This document shows positions 7,447-11,826 of a stretch of DNA of 11,826 bases, one piece after another (positions within the stretch are counted from its first letter, which is position 1; every line of letters begins with the position of its first letter). The position numbers and the translations under genes are program-made. The DNA comes from JBGLNJ01 sp964353405 (GTDB lineage: Bacteria > Chloroflexota > Anaerolineae > Fen-1058). The stretch lies in the NCBI GenBank assembly GCA_964353405.1, contig CAYGWJ010000399.1:1-11826 (forward strand), written 5' to 3'. The notes under the pieces were generated by a model, which ran no database searches, was not told where the DNA came from, and saw only the letters and a program-made list of their open reading frames with translations.

Positions 7447-8404
7447 TGGGTGGAGTATCCTCTATCTACCGCCCCAAGTTGTCAATTTCCGTCGCATCCA
7501 CATCTACAAAGGCGAAGAGAGTCATCGTCTTCGCATCTACATTTGGAACATGACCCACGGCGGCGGGAGAGCCAGACCCCACGACGAATTTCGTATTCAG
7601 ATCACTGGTATAGATAGATTTGAAGCTGAAATCGGCGGCAAGACGCTGATTCTGGGTTGGTGGGACGAAGTTGGAGTCTTTGCCGCTTTTGACTTTCGCA
7701 AACACACGGGCGCACTGGGCGCTTCGCCCTCTATGCAGATTCGAGAAGAATTTCTAAGACGTGCTTATCAAGACGGACTGGCATTGTGCAACAAAGGCAA
7801 CAAAGAAATAGCAGTTGCAGTCCGGCCAGATCTTTTTGTGGAATATGTGAGGCAGGCCGAATCGTTACATGGCTTTGGAGATTCCGAAACCGATTTCGAA
7901 ATACTTGACGCGGTGACGAAGGATCCACAGGCCATAAATGATGAAGACCTCATGAAGGTCAGCCAACCACGTCAAGTAACAGTTGCATCCGTTCGACGCC
8001 GTATTCGCGACAATAGCTTCAGAAATCGAGTTTTGACGGCATACGCATTTCGATGCGCTGCTTGCGGCCTTCAGCTCGAGCTTGTTGAAGCCGCGCATAT
8101 CATCCCTGTCAGTGACGAACGCAGCACAGACGAAACAAGCAATGGAGTGGCATTGTGCGTTTTGCACCACGTAGCTCTTGATCGGGCATTAATTGGATTA
8201 GGAGAAGATTACTCTGTGGCTGTCAATAACTCGGAAGTTCGGCGGCTTCGGGACATCCGCCGCGATGATGGAATGGATAGGTTTGTCAAAGCCTTGCGAC
8301 CATTGATACTGCTTCCACCGGCTGTGAGCGATAGACCGAACACAAACTACATTCGTGTTGGGAACAAAGTTCGCCGTTGGCAACAAAGCAAAGGAGCGAG
8401 CTAA
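7388..8404 (+). CDS. HNH-family restriction endonuclease
   Basis: A 338-residue protein with a C-terminal HNH nuclease domain of the HNH_2/putative restriction endonuclease type. The motif is complete: zinc-type C223 and C226 (RCAACG), H237 in EAAHIIPVSD, N252 in DETSNGVALC, C257, H260/H261 and D265 in LHHVALDRALI. The N-terminal ~150 residues (YIWNMTHGGG, DEFRIQITG, VFAAFDFRKH, VAVRPDLF) form a separate domain I know only from other HNH restriction proteins, probably for DNA recognition. It starts within the methyltransferase gene (59-nt overlap), so the two are co-expressed as a type II-like pair. Alternatively it could be a modification-dependent nuclease; pairing with a methyltransferase favours type II. 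Low GC matches its partner. Confidence 0.85.
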   Translation: MPRLTKSQLFEKVERAITDSGWSILYLPPQVVNFRRIHIYKGEESHRLRIYIWNMTHGGGRARPHDEFRIQITGIDRFEAEIGGKTLILGWWDEVGVFAAFDFRKHTGALGASPSMQIREEFLRRAYQDGLALCNKGNKEIAVAVRPDLFVEYVRQAESLHGFGDSETDFEILDAVTKDPQAINDEDLMKVSQPRQVTVASVRRRIRDNSFRNRVLTAYAFRCAACGLQLELVEAAHIIPVSDERSTDETSNGVALCVLHHVALDRALIGLGEDYSVAVNNSEVRRLRDIRRDDGMDRFVKALRPLILLPPAVSDRPNTNYIRVGNKVRRWQQSKGAS

Positions 8405-8415
8405 GGGGCACTCGT

Positions 8416-8937
8416 ATGACGAATGTAGCGCGTGACCTGTGTAAGTTGCTGCGCAACCACTACCGCTGGATGCCGCGCGAGGAATGGGATGCGCTGGTCG
8501 CGGGACATAATTGCCCATTGTGCGCCGACGTCGGGCAATCCGAGACACGCTATGGCTTTCTCGTGTCGCAACTGGGAGTGTCGAACCTGCATCTCTCCAA
8601 GAATCAATATGCCCCTGGCTACTGCGTGCTGATGTACCGCGAGCACGCGACTGAACTGCACCAACTCTCGCCCGAAAAACAAGCCGCGTTCATGCGGGAT
8701 CTCTTACGGGCCGGCGCGGCGATTGCGTGTGTGTTCCAGCCGATCAAGATGAACTATCAACTGCTGGGCAACGCCATTCCGCATCTCCACTGGCACATTG
8801 TTCCGCGCGCCTATGGCGATCCAGCGCCGGGGCGTCCGCTCGACGCAGCCGGGCACATCCGCCGCCTCAAGCCGGATGAATATCAGCGCATCATCGCCGA
8901 CTTGCAAGCGGCACTAAAAAAGACCCCTCAGGTTTGA
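8416..8937 (+). CDS. HIT-family hydrolase/transferase
   Basis: A 173-residue histidine-triad protein, a class that cleaves or transfers nucleotide phosphates (Ap4A-, AMP-lysine- or similar). The triad is HLHWH (H123, H125, H127) in NAIPHLHWHIVPR, where H125 would be the nucleophile. An N-terminal CPLC (C33/C36) resembles the zinc pair of many HIT proteins. The ATG at 8416 was preferred over an upstream in-frame ATG (8377) because the latter lies inside the nuclease gene and AGGGG sits 8 nt before 8416. It starts 11 nt after the nuclease stop, so it may be transcribed with the restriction genes. Its higher GC suggests it is a host gene. The substrate is not predictable. Confidence 0.92.
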   Translation: MTNVARDLCKLLRNHYRWMPREEWDALVAGHNCPLCADVGQSETRYGFLVSQLGVSNLHLSKNQYAPGYCVLMYREHATELHQLSPEKQAAFMRDLLRAGAAIACVFQPIKMNYQLLGNAIPHLHWHIVPRAYGDPAPGRPLDAAGHIRRLKPDEYQRIIADLQAALKKTPQV

Positions 8938-8952
8938 GAAACCTGAAGGGTC
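8922..8952. terminator. Bidirectional terminator overlapping the end of the HIT gene
   Basis: GACCCCTCAGGTT pairs with AACCTGAAGGGTC (one internal mismatch), and the HIT stop codon falls in the loop. The A-run at 8916-8921 gives six T after the hairpin on the minus strand, so it is a canonical terminator for the minus-strand operon coming from 10379. On the plus strand the T-run is absent but the hairpin may still end the HIT transcript. Confidence 0.8.
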
Positions 8953-9001
8953 CTGCATTTCCCGCGCCGTATCACGGCGGAACGATGATGCCCAGGTTCT
9001 C

Positions 9002-9040
9002 AACGTCCCCCGCGTTTCTGCACAAGACGCGGGGGATGTT
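9002..9040. other. Long GC-rich hairpin
   Basis: AACGTCCCCCGCGT (9002-9015) pairs with ACGCGGGGGATGTT (9027-9040), a 14-bp stem with one G-T wobble and an 11-nt loop. It lies 19 nt beyond the stop of the decayed minus-strand frame. Neither side has a convincing T-run, so its role is unclear. Confidence 0.7.
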
Positions 9041-9058
9041 TGTGGCAAGTGTTGAACA

Positions 9059-9270
9059 TCAACGGATTACATAGGACGCTCGCCGCTCGCCGGGTTTCTC
9101 TCCGGGCCAGATGGCGTGGGGTTCCCACGCGCCGCCCTCCTTACGCATACAGCGCGTGTGGACGCTGATGCTGCTGTGATCGCGAGTGACTTCTACCAGG
9201 TTGTACAGCCGCCGTCGGCTATGTCGGGGTCGGGTGTTTGGTCGCTGTTGGGCGGTTCTAGCTGCTTCAT
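9059..9270 (-). pseudogene. Frameshifted small protein (~70 aa), unrecognised
   Basis: Two minus-strand frames join into one plausible protein. ATG at 9270 encodes MKQLEPPNSDQTPDPDIADG and five more residues to a TAG at 9193-9195. The neighbouring frame then continues from 9196 as VEVTRDHSSISVHTRCMRK, then GGAWEPHAIWPGEKPGERRA, and ends at 9059. The second part reads like genuine protein (aromatic, charged, strand-like) and has no usable start of its own in 88 open codons, so a 1-nt frameshift near 9193-9200 is the simplest explanation. I do not recognise the family. The alternative is that only the distal frame was coding and lost its 5' part. Confidence 0.5.
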
Positions 9271-9311
9271 GGGGGTGTTCCCAGTGTTTGTCCTTGGAGC
9301 GGGTCGTGCTC

Positions 9312-9431
9312 TCACAATGCGCCTATCTCACGCAAAAAGCGTTCCAGTCGGTCAACAAAGCGCGCCGCATCGGCGAGTGTTTGTCGCGCTGTCGCAAGCT
9401 CCTCGCGAGCGCGTTCTAGGCGTAGGCGGGC
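9312..9431 (-). pseudogene. HEPN-like fragment downstream of the nucleotidyltransferase
   Basis: An open minus-strand stretch, without a start codon, encodes ARLRLERAREELATARQTL and then ADAARFVDRLERFLREIGAL before a TGA. It is strongly amphipathic-helical and resembles the first and last helices of HEPN proteins (ERAREELATAR...; ...A.RFVDRLERFL) with the middle, including the RxxxxxH active motif, missing. HEPN toxins normally follow MNT nucleotidyltransferases, exactly the position seen here. It overlaps the last codons of the MNT gene. It could instead be the original MNT C-terminus in another frame; the HEPN reading is an inference. Confidence 0.35.
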
Positions 9432-9811
9432 CTAGTCTCGGACGTGTTCTTCCATAGCAAGATGCTTTCCCTCTCGATGCTCTGGTAATACGGGAATCGG
9501 TGTGCCTGCATCTGGCGCAGTTGGCTCAAGTTGTGAATGATGTCAGAAATGACAACGCCATGTTCAAACTGCACCTGCCAGGCGATATCGGCCAACGCCT
9601 CACGCAAAGCCGGCGTGTCACGCCCCACCACGATGAATAGGTCAATATCCGACTCGGCTCCAGCCTCCCCCCGCGCCTGGGAGCCATAGAGTGTGATAGA
9701 TGCGACGGCATCCGCCAGGTCGGTAGACACTTGCCTGACGTAATCTTCGATGACCGCCCACGTTCGGGACGAACAACTTGCCAGACGGCTTTCATCTAAA
9801 ATAGCTTGCAC
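9416..9811 (-). CDS. MNT-type nucleotidyltransferase (MntA-like antitoxin)
   Basis: A 131-residue minimal nucleotidyltransferase. The signature is GSQARGEAGAESDIDL (G43, S44, D55, D57), i.e. GS-x10-DxD, with a probable third acid D90 in VVISDII; these residues bind metal and NTP. In MNT-HEPN (MntA-HepT) pairs this protein AMPylates and silences the HEPN RNase toxin. The start is a GTG with GGAAAGGAAAG upstream. It begins 28 nt after the preceding small gene, in one minus-strand transcription unit. A partner HEPN is not intact; only a fragment lies downstream, so it may be an orphan antitoxin. The C-terminal ~10 residues after LLWKNTSETR may be altered by a frameshift. Confidence 0.85.
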   Translation of the reverse strand: MQAILDESRLASCSSRTWAVIEDYVRQVSTDLADAVASITLYGSQARGEAGAESDIDLFIVVGRDTPALREALADIAWQVQFEHGVVISDIIHNLSQLRQMQAHRFPYYQSIERESILLWKNTSETRPAYA

Positions 9812-9839
9812 GAACTTTCCTTTCCAATCCGGTCGGAGA

Positions 9840-10082
9840 TCAGGCCGGGGCTGTCGCCGACTTGATCAGGGCGCGTTCCACTTTGTGCGGCAACTCGATC
9901 ACGAAAAAGTAACTGGCTGGGTACAAATAATCTTCGCCGGACTCTATCACGCGCAAGTGACCATCCTGTGCGGCCTTATCGTCTGGCAAGACTTGATACA
10001 GCTTGCGGAGCACGAGGTCTTTGCAGTATTTGTTGTTCAGGCAAATCGCAACGCGCGGAGTCGGTTCTGTTTCATGCTCATG
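9840..10082 (-). CDS. Small conserved protein, start missing or frameshifted
   Basis: Minus-strand open frame (80 codons) encoding PTPRVAICLNNKYCKDLVLR, then KLYQVLPDDKAAQDGHLRVI, then ESGEDYLYPASYFFVIELP. I recognise this as a small uncharacterised family of ~70 aa with a conserved 'LRKLYxVLPD...RVIDESGEDYLYP...FVPIELP' pattern; the function is unknown to me. The frame has no ATG, GTG or TTG before the conserved core. An ATG at 10081 is out of frame by one base with HETEPTPRVAICL. Hence either a 1-nt deletion next to the start (pseudogene or assembly error), or a rare start such as ATT (10046) or the CTG at 10040 overlapping an upstream TGA. It sits between the DUF433 gene and the nucleotidyltransferase gene, 28 nt before the latter. 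Confidence 0.6.
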   Translation of the reverse strand, partial: HEHETEPTPRVAICLNNKYCKDLVLRKLYQVLPDDKAAQDGHLRVIESGEDYLYPASYFFVIELPHKVERALIKSATAPA

Positions 10083-10150
10083 TTAGCGGAAACGAGCACG
10101 CAATCCAAGTGATGGCCGTTGTAGTTTATTATTATCTCGAATTCATGCAA
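10037..10150 (-). CDS. Possible 37-residue coupled ORF after the DUF433 gene
   Basis: A TTG at 10150 overlaps the stop of the DUF433 gene (TTGCATGA) and opens a frame encoding LHEFEIIINYNGHHLDCVLV and SANMSMKQNRLRALRFA to a TGA at 10037. It reads protein-like up to SANMSMKQN and then runs in parallel with, but out of frame to, the conserved small protein. It may be the true N-terminus of that protein, separated from it by a frameshift, or simply chance. Evidence is coupling and composition only. Confidence 0.25.
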   Translation of the reverse strand: MHEFEIIINYNGHHLDCVLVSANMSMKQNRLRALRFA

Positions 10151-10379
10151 CTGCCTCGATGATGGGATACATCACATCAGCGCGCAACGCTTCTGCCGCA
10201 AACGTGAGCGCGGCCTGAATCGCCTCACGGGTCAGGCGTGGATGGGCTTCAAGAAGCTGTTCGATGGTTTCTCCCGCCGCCAGTTTTTCCAGGATAAGCT
10301 CGACGGTGATGCGAGTGCCCGCCACAATGGGTTTGCCCATCATCACGTTCGGATTCGATACAATCAGTTGTTTTGTCAT
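10143..10379 (-). CDS. DUF433 protein (antitoxin-like, VapB45 type)
   Basis: A 78-residue DUF433 domain protein: IVSNPNVMMGKPIVAGTRI is the family hallmark (GKPxxxGTRIxV), followed by VELILEKLAAGETIEQLLEA and HPRLTREAIQAALTFAAEAL. The fold is a small winged helix or HTH, and many members are antitoxins paired with PIN-like DUF5615 toxins. No DUF5615 toxin follows here; the next frames are a small conserved protein and an MNT nucleotidyltransferase. The start at 10379 has GAGGTG 4-5 nt upstream and an extended -10 promoter just beyond. A longer reading to a GTG at 10409 would start inside the promoter, so it is rejected. Confidence 0.9.
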   Translation of the reverse strand: MTKQLIVSNPNVMMGKPIVAGTRITVELILEKLAAGETIEQLLEAHPRLTREAIQAALTFAAEALRADVMYPIIEAVA

Positions 10380-10399
10380 GCTACACCTCATCTTGTTCG

Positions 10400-10408
10400 A
10401 TTGTAGCA
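10400..10408 (-). promoter_or_regulatory. Extended -10 promoter of the DUF433 operon
   Basis: On the minus strand TGCTACAAT is a TGn-extended -10 (TACAAT, 5 of 6 matches). The predicted start leaves a leader of about 14-15 nt that contains the GAGGTG ribosome site. No clear -35. Confidence 0.5.
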
Positions 10409-10423
10409 CAAAAACCGAGTAAC

Positions 10424-10455
10424 AGGCCCTTTGCGTTCTTGAACCTGAAGGGCTT
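10424..10455 (-). terminator. Probable terminator of glnS
   Basis: GCCCTT and AAGGGC (10426-10431 with 10448-10453, extended by a wobble and an A-T pair) enclose an inner GTTC/GAAC. On the minus strand a T-rich tract (GGTTTTTG) follows after about 10 nt, rather far for a classic terminator. Confidence 0.4.
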
Positions 10456-10460
10456 TGGCC

Positions 10461-11825
<1,365 letters not shown>

Positions 11826-11826
11826 C

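Noticed and set aside
9059..9312. Possible tRNA or riboswitch in the 9 kb gap
   Set aside because: Local stems (for example GCGTGGG/CCCACGC near 9115-9130) do not make a cloverleaf, and the region is better explained as decayed coding sequence.
9116..9457. 113-codon plus-strand frame in the 9 kb gap
   Set aside because: Low-complexity composition and no domain; the minus strand of the same region carries better protein-like frames.
9750..10112. 120-codon plus-strand frame
   Set aside because: Opposite strand of the conserved small protein and the start of the nucleotidyltransferase; no family resemblance.

Overview
The window looks like a piece of a Chloroflexota (probably Anaerolineae-like) chromosome, perhaps from a metagenome assembly. 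This is inferred from several things: a moderately high-GC background, a lipoprotein-type class B penicillin-binding protein with a MecA-like N-terminal domain, a glutaminyl-tRNA synthetase, a chelatase ATPase with a Cys cluster, small PIN, DUF433 and nucleotidyltransferase modules, and a GTAGAGACGACCCG palindromic repeat of a kind I associate with that phylum. No rRNA, tRNA or CRISPR was seen, so the taxonomy is tentative.

Left block (1-3094, minus strand). Reading in transcription order: lysA (diaminopimelate decarboxylase, TTG start), an AbrB/MazE-like antitoxin, an overlapping PIN-domain (VapC-like) toxin, then a BchI/ChlI-type chelatase ATPase that runs off the window start. lysA carries a 44-bp palindromic/direct-repeat insertion that is read in frame.

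Middle block (3095-6373, plus strand). A divergent intergenic region holds a near-consensus sigma-70 promoter and an 8+8 bp inverted repeat. It is followed by a small protein with two CxxC motifs, then a cold-shock protein whose promoter lies upstream of an intrinsic-terminator-like hairpin (possible leader attenuation). After a strong terminator comes a penicillin-binding protein/lipoprotein whose extended -10 sits only 7 nt before the ATG, suggesting a leaderless mRNA.

Restriction-modification block (6436-8404, plus strand, visibly lower GC). It encodes a close relative of the PvuII N4-cytosine methyltransferase and, overlapping it by 59 bp, an HNH-family nuclease in the place where PvuII has an unrelated nuclease. 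A HIT-family hydrolase follows and ends inside a bidirectional terminator.

Right block (8953-11826, minus strand). Transcription order is glnS (5' end beyond the window), a terminator-like hairpin, then a small accessory operon: a DUF433 antitoxin-like protein, a small conserved protein whose frame lacks a normal start, and an MNT-type nucleotidyltransferase. This is followed by decayed coding remnants (a HEPN-like fragment and a frameshifted ~70-aa protein). The 9059-9431 stretch looks empty but is best read as these remnants. The most interesting candidates are the PvuII-like methyltransferase/HNH nuclease pair, the cold-shock leader, the repeat inside lysA and the eroding MNT/DUF433 cluster. 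I do not see clear evidence for a wholly new system.
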